DNA of 64,000 bases from contig NZ_CP047118.1 in NCBI RefSeq assembly GCF_030440555.1, positions 930,001 through 994,000 of the forward strand. The letters are read 5' to 3'. The notes beneath the pieces are model-generated. The model did not search any database. It was not told the DNA's origin and worked only from the letters and a program-made list of their open reading frames with translations. This document shows positions 49,158 to 58,443 of the stretch, piece by piece. A program made the translations under genes and the position numbers. Source of the DNA: Corynebacterium caspium DSM 44850 (GTDB lineage: Bacteria > Actinomycetota > Actinomycetes > Mycobacteriales > Mycobacteriaceae). Positions within the stretch are counted from its first letter, which is position 1, and each line of letters opens with the position of its first letter.

Positions 49158-50156
49158 ATGAGCGCTGCAGCCAGAGACGATAGTGTCGAACGCCAAATAA
49201 ATCTGATTTTTGCACTACTTAGTGCTTATCGTTCTGGCAATGCGCTCAGTTCTGGCAGCTGGTTAAGAAAGGTTGTAACTGGATACCAAGGGATTAGTGA
49301 AGACGCTGCCCGCAAGCGCTTTAGTAGAGATATTAAAATGCTCCGCACTGCCGGAGTTCCCATTGAAATTATAGAAAGCGGTGGCATCCAGCACTATCGC
49401 TTAAAACCTGAACTCTACGAACTGCCAGAAATAAATTTTACTCCTGAAGAAGCAGCAGTTTTAGGACTAGCAGGAGATCTTGGCCGCAGTGGGGAATTAG
49501 GAAGTTTTTCTCGTTCCGGATGGACAAAATTAGCCGCTAGTGGAGTGCGGCGAGAACTTAATTCAGCACCTCAAACGGTAGTAGCTTCTTATAATGACCT
49601 AGCGCGAATTCGCGCCGCAGTTTTACTGCCTATAATTGCGGCGATCCAAAGAAAACAAGCCCTAGAGCTGCAATATCGTCCTTCGCCAATTAAAGAAGCA
49701 ATAACCCGGAGGATAGATCCATGGGGTGTGGTAACAGTTTTAGACCGCTTATATTTAGTGGGTTGGGATATCGACAGGCAGGCCCCACGCAGTTATCGGT
49801 TGCTGCGTTTAACTAGTACAAAAACCACCAATATCCCGATTTCGCATGAATATACCGAGGATCCTGCAGGTTTAGCTGAAATAGTCAAGGCTAGTTTAGA
49901 AAAAAGTTTGCATAAAACTAACGCTAAAGTACAGCTAAAACCTGGTAAGGCCGCTGAAATCAGACTTCGAGCTAGCAGTATTTCTGAAACTGGGATTGCC
50001 GAATTACATCAGGTAGAACGCGATTGGTTAGTGCGTACCTGTGCGAGTTTTGGAGAATATGCCGTGGTATTAGAACCAGCAGATATTCGTGCAGAAGTTA
50101 TTGCTCTACTCAAACACAGCACTTTAAAAAATACGGCTAAAGGTGGGAAGAAATGA
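49158..50156 (+). CDS. pafB: WYL-domain transcriptional regulator PafB
   Basis: A 332-residue regulator with an N-terminal winged-helix region (residues ~8-75, DAARKRFSRDIKMLRTAGVP), a WYL domain (~150-230, LELQYRP ... RRIDPWGVVTVLDRLYLVGW) and a WCX C-terminal extension. In mycobacteria PafB and PafC form a heterodimer that activates the LexA-independent DNA-damage response. It lies 7 bp after pafA and overlaps pafC by 4 bp. Confidence 0.92.
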   Translation: MSAAARDDSVERQINLIFALLSAYRSGNALSSGSWLRKVVTGYQGISEDAARKRFSRDIKMLRTAGVPIEIIESGGIQHYRLKPELYELPEINFTPEEAAVLGLAGDLGRSGELGSFSRSGWTKLAASGVRRELNSAPQTVVASYNDLARIRAAVLLPIIAAIQRKQALELQYRPSPIKEAITRRIDPWGVVTVLDRLYLVGWDIDRQAPRSYRLLRLTSTKTTNIPISHEYTEDPAGLAEIVKASLEKSLHKTNAKVQLKPGKAAEIRLRASSISETGIAELHQVERDWLVRTCASFGEYAVVLEPADIRAEVIALLKHSTLKNTAKGGKK

Positions 50157-51130
50157 GTTCCCGTAGCTATAACCGTCTACACGATATAGTGCGTTCTTTA
50201 AATTTATTGCCGTATTTTGAAAGGCATCCTGGTCGTTCGGTATTTGAGGCAGCTAAGGATTTAAGTCAGGATCCTTCGGCCATAATGGATGACCTCAACC
50301 GCCTATTTTGCTGTGGTCTTCCAGGGCTTATGCCAGATGATCTAGTAGATATGAATGCCTCATATAGGTCAGTTGAGATTACTAATAATCAAGGTTTGGA
50401 TCGTCCGCTGCGACTTACCAGTACTGAAGCTGCAGTATTGCTAATGACCTTAGAATATTTAGAGCAACTTCCAGGCCTAATAGATAGCAGGGCGGTGGAG
50501 TCTGCAGCCCAAAAATTGCGGTCTTTAACTCATAATGGGGTACCCGGAATTATCGATTACACCCCGGCTTTAAACTCCACAGATAACACCAGCCAGGTAG
50601 TAGCTCAAATAAATGCCGCTTTACAGCAGCAAGTGAAAATAGAGTTTATATATTTTCCTACTACTCAAGACGTTAAACAACGGCGCAAAATAAGTCCTAT
50701 CCAAATATTAACGATTCAAGGCCGGCATTATTTATCAGCTTGGGATGATACTGCCGATAATGGGCTTGGCGGGCAACGTCATTTCCGAATCGACAGAATG
50801 CATGAAGTTCAGCTAAGCACTGAACAGGCCGCGTTACCAGACATCGGGGAGTTGGCAGCAAGTAATGATCCTTTTGGCCTAGCTACTAGTCCTGAGGTGG
50901 TTATTTTAGAGCTGCAAGAATCTGCCACCTGGATGGTCGATTATTTTCCCCTTACTATTACTGAAACTGAACCGCAGATTTTGGCTACGATGCCCCTAGG
51001 TTCCGTAGAATGGTTTATACGTTTTGTCTTAAGCAATGGAGATAGGATTAAAGTTGTCGCTCCCAAAAACCTTGCTATAGCCGTAGCTAATGCGGCAGCT
51101 CGTGCGCTAAAAGCGTATGGTGAAGACTAA
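50153..51130 (+). CDS. pafC: WYL-domain transcriptional regulator PafC
   Basis: A 325-residue partner of PafB with the same order: a winged-helix region (residues ~5-60), a WYL domain (~150-225, [26 protein letters not shown] split here, then GRHYLSAWD) and a WCX domain. It starts in a 4-bp ATGA overlap with pafB, suiting a 1:1 heterodimer. tatA follows after 35 bp. Confidence 0.92.
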   Translation: MSSRSYNRLHDIVRSLNLLPYFERHPGRSVFEAAKDLSQDPSAIMDDLNRLFCCGLPGLMPDDLVDMNASYRSVEITNNQGLDRPLRLTSTEAAVLLMTLEYLEQLPGLIDSRAVESAAQKLRSLTHNGVPGIIDYTPALNSTDNTSQVVAQINAALQQQVKIEFIYFPTTQDVKQRRKISPIQILTIQGRHYLSAWDDTADNGLGGQRHFRIDRMHEVQLSTEQAALPDIGELAASNDPFGLATSPEVVILELQESATWMVDYFPLTITETEPQILATMPLGSVEWFIRFVLSNGDRIKVVAPKNLAIAVANAAARALKAYGED

Positions 51131-51165
51131 ACATTGCTAGCTTAATCTTGAAAGAAGGAATCGGC

Positions 51166-51438
51166 ATGGGATTACCCGGTGGATTTGAGTTACTCATTAT
51201 AGCCATCGTGATTGTGCTACTTTTTGGGACGAAGAAACTTCCAGACGCAGCTCGCTCAGTGGGACGTTCTATGCGTATCTTCCGCTCGGAGATTAAAGAA
51301 ATGAAAAATGACGATGCTCCGGAAGAACTCTCCGCTCCGGCAGCCACGGCAACTCCGGTAACCCCGGTGGACCCAGCACAGCCAGCTGCTTCCAGCAATA
51401 TTACTAATATTGAAGAATCCAAAAAGCAAGAATCCTAA
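51166..51438 (+). CDS. tatA: Sec-independent translocase subunit TatA
   Basis: A 90-residue Tat component: one N-terminal helix ([20 protein letters not shown], the typical F-G-hinge) and an amphipathic helix ([20 protein letters not shown]), then an acidic Pro/Ala tail. TatA multimers form the pore for folded proteins. The ATG at 51166 (MGLPGGFE) has AAGGA 6-7 nt upstream and replaces a longer frame from 51148. It is cotranscribed with tatC 9 bp downstream. tatB is not in this window. Confidence 0.94.
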   Translation: MGLPGGFELLIIAIVIVLLFGTKKLPDAARSVGRSMRIFRSEIKEMKNDDAPEELSAPAATATPVTPVDPAQPAASSNITNIEESKKQES

Positions 51439-51447
51439 GCTCTTCTT

Positions 51448-52524
51448 ATGATGAGTTCTAGTAGCACAGAAGACGCCTCTGGGCCTGCAAAGTCAAAACT
51501 TACGCAGGCACGGCGGCGTTTTTATCGCCGGAGTAAACGCAATCCTGAAGCGATGATGACTATCATCGATCATCTAAAGGAATTGCGCAGAAGGGTAATT
51601 ACCAGCGCTATAGTGCTAGTAATTGGCATGCTTATAGGTTTTCTGTGGTATCAGAATTCCATTTTAGGCATTCCCACTTTGGGCGAGATCCTGCGAAAGC
51701 CTTATTGCGAACTTCCTCCCGCTATGCGAGTTTCCTTTAATGCCGGGGAAGAGTGCCGTCTCTTAGCTACCGGGCCTTTTGAGATGTTGCTCTTGCGCAT
51801 GAAAGTTGGAGCTCTAGCTGGCGCCGTGCTGACTTCACCGTTGTGGCTCTACCAAATTTGGGCTTTTATAGTTCCCGGTCTGCATAAAAAAGAAAAACAC
51901 GTAACCAGGGTATTTCTAACAATTGCGGTGACACTATTTGTGGCCGGCGCAGTACTTTCCTATTTCGTGCTTTCTTATGGCTTGGAATTCCTTGTAACTA
52001 TTGGTGATGAAACCCAACAAGCTGCACTTACTGGAGATCGCTATTTTGGCTTCATGTTAGGGCTGCTAATAGTCTTTGGGATCAGCTTTGAAGTTCCGCT
52101 CATAATCGGCACCCTCAATGTCTTGGGATTACTACAGTATGCGGTGCTAAAAGAAAAGCGCTCTTATATTATTGTCGGCGTTTTCATTTTTGCCGCAGCT
52201 ATTACCCCTGGTCAAGATCCATTTTCGATGGTGGCTCTAGCTATATCATTAAGCATTTTAGTTGAGATTTCGCTGCAATTTTGCCGTATTAATGATAAAC
52301 GCCGCAACCGCGAACGCCCCGCATGGTTGGATCTAGCAGATGATGCCAGCTCCTCTCTTAATCCCGCAGCGGAAATGGATCTAGCAGATGATTCCAAGAG
52401 CGCGGTTAATTTCGCAGCCCCAAATGCGATTCCAAAACCAGCTCCAGTTAAAGCCTCCGGAGACATTCAGGCAAGCCGCGCTGCAGATTTAAGTACTCGT
52501 ACTGATTTCGACGATATCCTCTAA
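51448..52524 (+). CDS. tatC: Sec-independent translocase subunit TatC
   Basis: A 358-residue polytopic TatC with six helices, the receptor for twin-arginine signal peptides. The cytoplasmic start contains MTIIDHLKELRRRVITSA, a conserved signal-peptide contact region, and FGISFEVPLI and AAAITPGQDPFSM are typical. The C-terminal tail (~290-358) is a long, low-complexity cytoplasmic extension with repeated DLADDASS/DLADDSKS segments, longer than in E. coli but common in corynebacteria. Confidence 0.95.
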   Translation: MMSSSSTEDASGPAKSKLTQARRRFYRRSKRNPEAMMTIIDHLKELRRRVITSAIVLVIGMLIGFLWYQNSILGIPTLGEILRKPYCELPPAMRVSFNAGEECRLLATGPFEMLLLRMKVGALAGAVLTSPLWLYQIWAFIVPGLHKKEKHVTRVFLTIAVTLFVAGAVLSYFVLSYGLEFLVTIGDETQQAALTGDRYFGFMLGLLIVFGISFEVPLIIGTLNVLGLLQYAVLKEKRSYIIVGVFIFAAAITPGQDPFSMVALAISLSILVEISLQFCRINDKRRNRERPAWLDLADDASSSLNPAAEMDLADDSKSAVNFAAPNAIPKPAPVKASGDIQASRAADLSTRTDFDDIL

Positions 52525-52573
52525 AGCTTATGAACTTTGATGCATAGTTGCCCGAGTTTTTAGCCATAGCAGG

Positions 52574-52579
52574 TAGATT
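52574..52579 (+). promoter_or_regulatory. -10 of helY (leaderless)
   Basis: TAGATT ends 7 nt before the ATG at 52587, with no Shine-Dalgarno. Confidence 0.45.
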
Positions 52580-52586
52580 ATGTAGC

Positions 52587-55400
52587 ATGTCGAATTCCCA
52601 CCTGGAAGCTTTTCTTAAAGCTCACAGTTTTCCCCTTGATCCTTTTCAAATCGCTGGATGCGAAGCCATAGAACAGGGTCGAGGGGTTTTAGTTTGTGCA
52701 CCTACCGGCGCTGGAAAAACAATAGTCGGAGAATTTGCAGTTTCTTTAGCTTTAAGTAGCGGTACAAGGTGCTTCTACACCACACCAATTAAAGCTTTGA
52801 GCAACCAAAAATTTAATGATCTAGTCGCCGTGCATGGACCAGATGCCGTAGGTCTGATGACCGGCGATCAATCAATAAATGGGGATGCCCAAATAATTGT
52901 GATGACCACCGAAGTGCTGCGCAATATGATTTATGCGCAATCAAGTGCTCTGGCACAGCTTAGCCACGTGGTTATGGATGAAATACATTATTTGGGGGAT
53001 CGCTCCCGCGGTGGAGTATGGGAAGAAGTAATTCTTAATCTTGATGAGTCTGTGATTGTGGTGGGTCTTTCTGCCACTGTTTCGAATTCCGAAGAATTTG
53101 GGGAATGGCTTTCCACCGTTCGCGGGGATACTGATGTAATTGTTACTGAGCATCGTCCCGTACCTTTACACCAGTGGATGACGGTAAATAAGCGGCTTTA
53201 TCCACTATTTGAACCCGGAGATGACAGCGGGCAGCTCAATAAACAGCTTTCCCGAGCCATCGCTAAAATCTCTTTACCTGATGATGAACCTCCAGCTAGA
53301 GGCGGCTTTAGAGCGCGCAGCGATCGCGGTAGCCACAGTGATACCAGTAATACCAGTGATGCTAGTGAGCACAAAGAAAGCACTTATCGGCGCACTAGGT
53401 GGGAAAAACGTTCCCGTCGTAATGATGCGCGCCGACCACATAGTCGTCCCGGAATGTTGCAGATCCTGAAACAGCACGAAATGCTGCCGGCAATCACTTT
53501 TATTTTCTCCCGAGCTGGTTGCGAAGGTGCGCTCTACCAGTGTTTAAGATCAGACTTAGTGCTAACTAATCAACAAGAAGCCAATGAGATAGCCGCTATT
53601 ATCGATGCCGGGGTAGCCGATATTCCGCGTGATGATCTAGAGGTTCTCAATTTTCGCCAATGGCGCGCAGCCTTAATGCGCGGTTTTGCCGCCCACCATG
53701 CAGGTATGCTCCCAGCTTTTAGGCATATCGTAGAAAAACTTTTTGTAAAAGGACTTTTAAAAGCGGTATTCGCCACTGAAACCTTAGCCTTAGGCATTAA
53801 TATGCCAGCGCGCAGTGTTGTCCTGGAAAAAACTGTGAAATATAACGGGGAAGCCCACGTGGAGCTAACCCCTGGGGAATATACCCAGCTCACAGGCAGG
53901 GCTGGGCGCCGCGGTATTGATACCGTTGGGCATGCAGTGGTGCAGTGGACACCTGCAGTTGATCCGCAACAGTTAGCTGGATTAGCTTCTACGCGCACTT
54001 ATCCGTTAATTTCTACTTTTGCTCCTGGCTATAATATGTCGATCAACCTGCTAAAAGCGCATGGTTATCAAGGTGCGATTACGCTGCTAGAAAGCTCCTT
54101 TGCACAGTTTCAATCAAATGGTTCAGTGGTAGAAGAAGCTCGCACTTTAGAAAGAGCTCGGCAGCGGGTACGGCAATTGGAAACCCAATTACAAACCGAT
54201 ATGCAAGCTTTTGGGATTGCCGAAGAAAACGCCAGCTCCCAACTAGAAGAATATATTTCTTTACGCTTGGAATTAGCCCAAGAGGAAAAAGAAGCTAAAA
54301 AGGTGGCGCGCGCTGAACGCTTCGAAGAAGTAACGCGCATTTTATCCAAATTACAATTTGGTGAAGTCATCGCCATGCCTACTAAAAAACGCCCGCTGCT
54401 GGCAGTAGTGGTGTCTCCGGCTTCTCAAGCACAAGATCCGCGCCCGCTAGTAATTGCGGAAACTGGATGGTCCGGCAGAATTGAAGTAGGTAATTTTGCG
54501 CGCCCGCCACTAGTTCTGGGCAAAATGCGACTGCCACGGGAAACCGCGCGCCAACCTAAAAGAAATATTCGCTATATTATTTCTGCTTTTAAAAAACAAA
54601 GCTATAAGCGCCCTAAGAATATGAATTTGCAGCCGCGCACTCGGCCCAATGCCACTATCACCGAATTGCGCACCCAAATTAAAGCACATCCAGTGCATCA
54701 CTGGGCAGCCACAGATCGCGAACAATTAGCTCGAGTGGCAGAAAAGCTCATCCGGAGGCGTAGGGAAGCTGAAAAACTGCAACAAAGAATTTCCACGGCT
54801 ACTGATACTTTGGGTCGTACTTTCTCGCGCATCCTGGAATTGCTCCAAGAAATGGACTATGTAGAGGTAGTAGCCGGTCAACCTCAGGTAAGTGCTGAAG
54901 GGGAAAGGCTAGCTGAAATCCATAATGAAGCTGATCTTTTAGTAGCGCAATGCCTAAAACGCGGTATTTGGGATGATTTAGATCCCGCGGAACTAGCCGG
55001 AGTAGTCTCGTTATGCGTTTTTGAAAACCGTAAGGAAGTATCTGGTGAAGGTGGGGCAGTCACTGAGGAAATGGCTACGGCCATGGAACAAACTTGGCGG
55101 GTTTGGAAAGAACTACACAGTGATGAAAGCCGTTACCGCTTGCCATATACTCGTTTGCCCGATAGCTCATTTGCCCTAGCTGCGCACCAATGGACAGCCG
55201 GAGCACCACTTAGCTATACCCTTAATGCCGCAGCAGAATCAGGTGCTGAACTAAGTCCTGGCGATTTTGTACGTTGGTGTCGACGCCTGATAGATCTTTT
55301 AGAACAGGTGGCCAAAACCGGTTATACCCCCGAAATCAAGCAAAATGCCCGCGCCGCAGTAGAAGCTATCCAACGCGGAGTAGTAGCTATTGGGACTTAA
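52587..55400 (+). CDS. helY: Ski2/Mtr4-like DEVH-box helicase (HelY)
   Basis: A 937-residue superfamily 2 helicase. Walker A APTGAGKT is at 38-45, the DEVH-type box reads DEIH at 131-134, and the later motifs SATVSN, AHHAGMLPAF and QLTGRAGRRGID are present. The C-terminal half has the DSHCT-type helical domain. A low-complexity, Ser/Arg-rich insertion (~residues 235-290, including SDTSNTSDASE) interrupts the core between the two RecA domains. Likely an RNA helicase in RNA processing or decay. It starts at ATG 52587 with a -10 7 nt upstream. Confidence 0.92.
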   Translation: MSNSHLEAFLKAHSFPLDPFQIAGCEAIEQGRGVLVCAPTGAGKTIVGEFAVSLALSSGTRCFYTTPIKALSNQKFNDLVAVHGPDAVGLMTGDQSINGDAQIIVMTTEVLRNMIYAQSSALAQLSHVVMDEIHYLGDRSRGGVWEEVILNLDESVIVVGLSATVSNSEEFGEWLSTVRGDTDVIVTEHRPVPLHQWMTVNKRLYPLFEPGDDSGQLNKQLSRAIAKISLPDDEPPARGGFRARSDRGSHSDTSNTSDASEHKESTYRRTRWEKRSRRNDARRPHSRPGMLQILKQHEMLPAITFIFSRAGCEGALYQCLRSDLVLTNQQEANEIAAIIDAGVADIPRDDLEVLNFRQWRAALMRGFAAHHAGMLPAFRHIVEKLFVKGLLKAVFATETLALGINMPARSVVLEKTVKYNGEAHVELTPGEYTQLTGRAGRRGIDTVGHAVVQWTPAVDPQQLAGLASTRTYPLISTFAPGYNMSINLLKAHGYQGAITLLESSFAQFQSNGSVVEEARTLERARQRVRQLETQLQTDMQAFGIAEENASSQLEEYISLRLELAQEEKEAKKVARAERFEEVTRILSKLQFGEVIAMPTKKRPLLAVVVSPASQAQDPRPLVIAETGWSGRIEVGNFARPPLVLGKMRLPRETARQPKRNIRYIISAFKKQSYKRPKNMNLQPRTRPNATITELRTQIKAHPVHHWAATDREQLARVAEKLIRRRREAEKLQQRISTATDTLGRTFSRILELLQEMDYVEVVAGQPQVSAEGERLAEIHNEADLLVAQCLKRGIWDDLDPAELAGVVSLCVFENRKEVSGEGGAVTEEMATAMEQTWRVWKELHSDESRYRLPYTRLPDSSFALAAHQWTAGAPLSYTLNAAAESGAELSPGDFVRWCRRLIDLLEQVAKTGYTPEIKQNARAAVEAIQRGVVAIGT

Positions 55401-55411
55401 GTTTAAGTGTC

Positions 55412-55417
55412 TACTAT
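55412..55417 (+). promoter_or_regulatory. -10 of pepQ (leaderless)
   Basis: TACTAT ends 7 nt before the ATG at 55425, with no Shine-Dalgarno. Confidence 0.45.
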
Positions 55418-55424
55418 AAGAACT

Positions 55425-56561
55425 ATGTCTACACTTTTCCCGATTTCTGTATATCAACAACGCTTGGATAAAGCAGTACAGCTTTGCCGACAAAAGAACC
55501 TGGCTGGGCTAATTATTTCCACCGGTGCCGAACTTGCCTATCTCACCGGATCTTGGCTTAGCACGCACGAACGCCTCACCGCCTTGGTAGTTCCGGCATA
55601 TGGCCCAGCGCTAATAGTTGTGCCAGCTACCGATGCCCAAGATCTGAAACTATCGGCAGTTCCAGAACTTCCTATTTCAGTACGCCCCTGGTCAGATGGG
55701 GAAAATCCGCATGAATTAGTGGCCACCGCATTGCGTGCTGGTTTAACTGCTAGCCAAGAAATGCCATCTTTAATAGGTTTGGGAGAATCTCTTACCACTA
55801 ATCATGTGCTGCGTTTGCAGGCCCTTTTACCAGAATTTGAAGCAGTTTTGGCAGCAACTGCGCTTAAAGATCTATTTATGCGCAAAGATTCCGCTGAAAT
55901 CGAAGAATTGCGCCAAGTAGCTAAGGCCATTGACACGGTACATGCGCAGGTACCAGCACTATTGCAGGCCGGACGTACTGAGGCAGAAGTGGCTGCTGAT
56001 ATTGAGCAGCTAATTTTGATAGAACACCGAGAAGTTGATTTCATCATCGTTGGGTCTGGTCCAAATGGGGCGAATCCGCACCATTCATTTTCAGATCGGG
56101 TGCTAGAAGATGGCGATATCGTAGTGGTCGATATCGGAGGAACCTATGGAGTTGGGTATCATTCCGATTGCACTCGTACCTACCGGGTGGGGGGAGCGCC
56201 GCAACCAGAAGAGATTCCAGCTGCTTATCGCGTGTTAAAAGAGGCACAAGAAGCTGCAGTACAGGCCATTCGTCCAGGAGTTAAGGCCGCTGAGATTGAT
56301 GCAGTAGCACGTGATATTTTGACTGCTGCTGGCTATGGAGAGCAATTTTTCCATCGGGTTGGGCATGGAATTGGGCTATCTACCCACGAAGAGCCCTTTA
56401 TTATGGCCGGTAATGAGTTGATTCTGGAGCCAGGCATGGCTTTCTCCGTGGAGCCGGGCGTGTATTTTGAAGGGAAATGGGGTGCCCGCATTGAAGATAT
56501 TGTGGTAGTGACCACCGATGGTTGCGAAAGGCTAAATAATAACTCGCGAGATATCCAGTAG
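55425..56561 (+). CDS. pepQ: Xaa-Pro dipeptidase / M24B aminopeptidase P family
   Basis: A 378-residue metallopeptidase that cleaves X-Pro bonds. An N-terminal creatinase-like domain (~1-140) precedes the pita-bread catalytic domain with all five metal ligands: two Asp in VVDIGGTYGVGYHSDCTRTY, His in RVGHGIGLSTHEEP, Glu in FSVEPGVYF and Glu in GARIEDIV. Length is normal. It lies 24 bp after helY but has its own -10. Confidence 0.93.
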   Translation: MSTLFPISVYQQRLDKAVQLCRQKNLAGLIISTGAELAYLTGSWLSTHERLTALVVPAYGPALIVVPATDAQDLKLSAVPELPISVRPWSDGENPHELVATALRAGLTASQEMPSLIGLGESLTTNHVLRLQALLPEFEAVLAATALKDLFMRKDSAEIEELRQVAKAIDTVHAQVPALLQAGRTEAEVAADIEQLILIEHREVDFIIVGSGPNGANPHHSFSDRVLEDGDIVVVDIGGTYGVGYHSDCTRTYRVGGAPQPEEIPAAYRVLKEAQEAAVQAIRPGVKAAEIDAVARDILTAAGYGEQFFHRVGHGIGLSTHEEPFIMAGNELILEPGMAFSVEPGVYFEGKWGARIEDIVVVTTDGCERLNNNSRDIQ

Positions 56562-56660
56562 CACCAGAAGCACTAGCAGTACCAGTAATATCAAGCTGCT
56601 GGGAGCGGTCGGCAATATATCTAAAATAGCTCCAAAACAGGTGAAAAAAGGGGTTCAAAA

Positions 56661-57389
56661 GTGCGCATGCGAGTTCTAGTTATGGGTGGTGCTCCTGGTA
56701 CCAGCCAGCTGGTGCGCTCTTTGCACCGCAATGGTTGGGAAGTTACTACCGCTTTACCACATGGAGCTTCTGCTGTAGTTGCTTTTGGGGAGGTGCTAAC
56801 CGGTGATCTTGGTGGTCCTGCAGGCATAGCTGGAGCCTTGGTCCACCGCGATATTGAGATCATTATTAATGCCTCCCACCCCTTTGATACCGAATCCGCC
56901 ATAGCTATTAGTGAGGCGGCTAGAGCTACTGGCATACCGATGGTCACTTATTCTCCGCGGCGCTGGGAAAGTAGTCGTTTAGAAATATTTGCCGATGCCA
57001 CGTCTTTAGCAAATTGGGTGCAAAGGCATAAACACTTCGCCCTTATTATTGCCGAGCCGCAAATAATCAACCCGGAGGTCTTTAGCTCAGATACGGCCAA
57101 TCTTTATATCTTTCGTACTCCAGAAGCCAAAAATCTGCGCCAATATAAACTCCCGGCGCGCCATAGGGTGCTAATTGCTCCTTATTTTGGAGAGTCTGCC
57201 ACTGCTTGGGCTGCCATCCTACGGGCTAATCAAATTGATGTAGTGGTGCTAGCAGATACTGGCGAACCGCAGGCTGCGACCCTAGTAGATAGTTGCGAGC
57301 GCTTGGGCATAGATATTGCTGTAGTTGCCCGCCCCACCCCGCCAGGTTTTATCGCAGATACTATAGCTGGGGTAGAACGAGCTATTTAA
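56661..57389 (+). CDS. cobK: CobK/CbiJ-like precorrin-6A reductase, divergent
   Basis: A 242-residue protein of the CobK/CbiJ family, which in cobalamin synthesis reduces precorrin-6A. The N-terminal nucleotide loop reads VLVMGGAPGTSQL (family: GGTxEA) and the hallmark DATHPFA is changed to NASHPFD, so both key motifs are altered. The C-terminal part (LVDSCERLGIDIAVVARPTP) is family-like. It stands next to a CobG-like fragment and no other cob gene is in the window, so it may be a relic or have a new role. GGGG lies ~8 nt upstream of the GTG start. Confidence 0.75.
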   Translation: MRMRVLVMGGAPGTSQLVRSLHRNGWEVTTALPHGASAVVAFGEVLTGDLGGPAGIAGALVHRDIEIIINASHPFDTESAIAISEAARATGIPMVTYSPRRWESSRLEIFADATSLANWVQRHKHFALIIAEPQIINPEVFSSDTANLYIFRTPEAKNLRQYKLPARHRVLIAPYFGESATAWAAILRANQIDVVVLADTGEPQAATLVDSCERLGIDIAVVARPTPPGFIADTIAGVERAI

Positions 57390-57394
57390 GATAT

Positions 57395-57877
57395 TTAAAA
57401 ATTAAAACGTTCGGCATCAAAATTTAAGCCTAAAGGGGCTAAAACTTTTAGCACTTGTTCAGCTATTGCCTCAGACATATCGTGCAAAAAGATAGTGCCA
57501 TGTGCAGTTAGGGTGGATCTGGTTCCAATTACAGCCAGCATCCGCGCTAGCTGGGCGCTAATAATATTATTTGGCAGGGAAGCACCCAAACTCACTAATC
57601 CATCAGGTTGTGCAAACCAGCCAATTACTTCAGCTGCTGAGTCAAAACTTGGCGGATTAAGTGCCTCTGTGTCTGCCGCTAAGCCATAGGCAGATAATTC
57701 GTTTTGGCTTTTTGTTTCCGGATATTGCGCATCTAGATCTCTAAATATCAGGATCGCATCTGCAGCGATTTCAAAATCTGTCGAAGCACAATTTTCAGCG
57801 ACTTCGGCCAGTACATCCCAGGCACCAGGGGCAAGTTCCCCGGTTGGAGTGCACAGTTTAAATTCTGGAACAGTCAT
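57395..57877 (-). CDS. CobG-like half-domain protein (nitrite/sulfite reductase ferredoxin-like)
   Basis: A 160-residue protein resembling only the ferredoxin-like half-domains of CobG/precorrin-3B synthase and nitrite/sulfite reductases. The segment IGWFAQPDGLVSLGASLPNN matches the usual VGW-x-DGxVxLGAGxPxG strand, followed by TAHGTIFLHDM, where active members have TPWRGLVL. There are no CxxxxxC...CxxxC cluster ligands and no siroheme motifs, so it cannot be a working CobG. It converges with the CobK-like gene 5 bp away. Probably a remnant or a repurposed domain; the frame is intact. Confidence 0.6.
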   Translation of the reverse strand: MTVPEFKLCTPTGELAPGAWDVLAEVAENCASTDFEIAADAILIFRDLDAQYPETKSQNELSAYGLAADTEALNPPSFDSAAEVIGWFAQPDGLVSLGASLPNNIISAQLARMLAVIGTRSTLTAHGTIFLHDMSEAIAEQVLKVLAPLGLNFDAERFNF

Positions 57878-57908
57878 AGAGTTTATCTTTACATCATGGA
57901 AGTACCGG

Positions 57909-57914
57909 TAGGAT
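57909..57914 (+). promoter_or_regulatory. -10 of fxsA (leaderless)
   Basis: TAGGAT ends exactly 7 nt before the GTG at 57922, with no Shine-Dalgarno. Confidence 0.5.
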
Positions 57915-57921
57915 AGTCAGC

Positions 57922-58443
57922 GTGAATCGCCCCTTCCTAGCAATATATTTTGTAGCCGAAGTACTAACTATCATTGTCTTGAGTAATAGCTTTGGCTTTG
58001 GACGCACCCTGCTACTCTTTTTTGGCGCCAGTATTCTTGGCATGTTCCTAGCCGTTTTAGAGTTCCGACATTGCGTTTTAGCCTTAAGACGCCGCCCCAA
58101 AGACCTCAATATCTTAGGCAATATTGGGTTAACCGCAGTGGGCGGTTTCCTTTTAGCCCTTCCTGGCATTTTGACCACTATTTTTGGACTTTTGCTCATA
58201 TTTGCACCCACCAGAGCTCTAATTCGGATGCTTTTAGCCCAACAACTCAGTGATAAAATTGCTCGTTTTGGCGTCCGCAGTGCCGTACGCGCAGACGTAT
58301 ATAGAAGACAAGCTGCCAATAATTCCTTTAACCCTCGGGCTGCTGCCGAAATAATTCCCGAAGAAGAAATTGCCCGTTGGGCTGAAAACTTAGCTCCTGA
58401 AGATTTTGAAAACCCAGATGAGCAGAACCGCAAAAATGACTGA
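57922..58443 (+). CDS. fxsA: FxsA family membrane protein
   Basis: A 173-residue membrane protein of the FxsA family, whose E. coli member relieves phage exclusion by the F plasmid. Helices FLAIYFVAEVLTIIVLS, TLLLFFGASILGMFLAVLEF and a helical hairpin GGFLLALPGILTTIFGLLLI are typical, followed by a charged cytoplasmic tail. Its stop overlaps the lnt start by 8 bp. An antisense frame of similar length exists but encodes only basic low-complexity sequence. Confidence 0.9.
   Translation: MNRPFLAIYFVAEVLTIIVLSNSFGFGRTLLLFFGASILGMFLAVLEFRHCVLALRRRPKDLNILGNIGLTAVGGFLLALPGILTTIFGLLLIFAPTRALIRMLLAQQLSDKIARFGVRSAVRADVYRRQAANNSFNPRAAAEIIPEEEIARWAENLAPEDFENPDEQNRKND

Noticed and set aside
57894..58433. 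179-residue leftward frame over fxsA
   Set aside because: Basic, low-complexity translation; the plus strand encodes a recognisable FxsA with a -10 at the standard distance.
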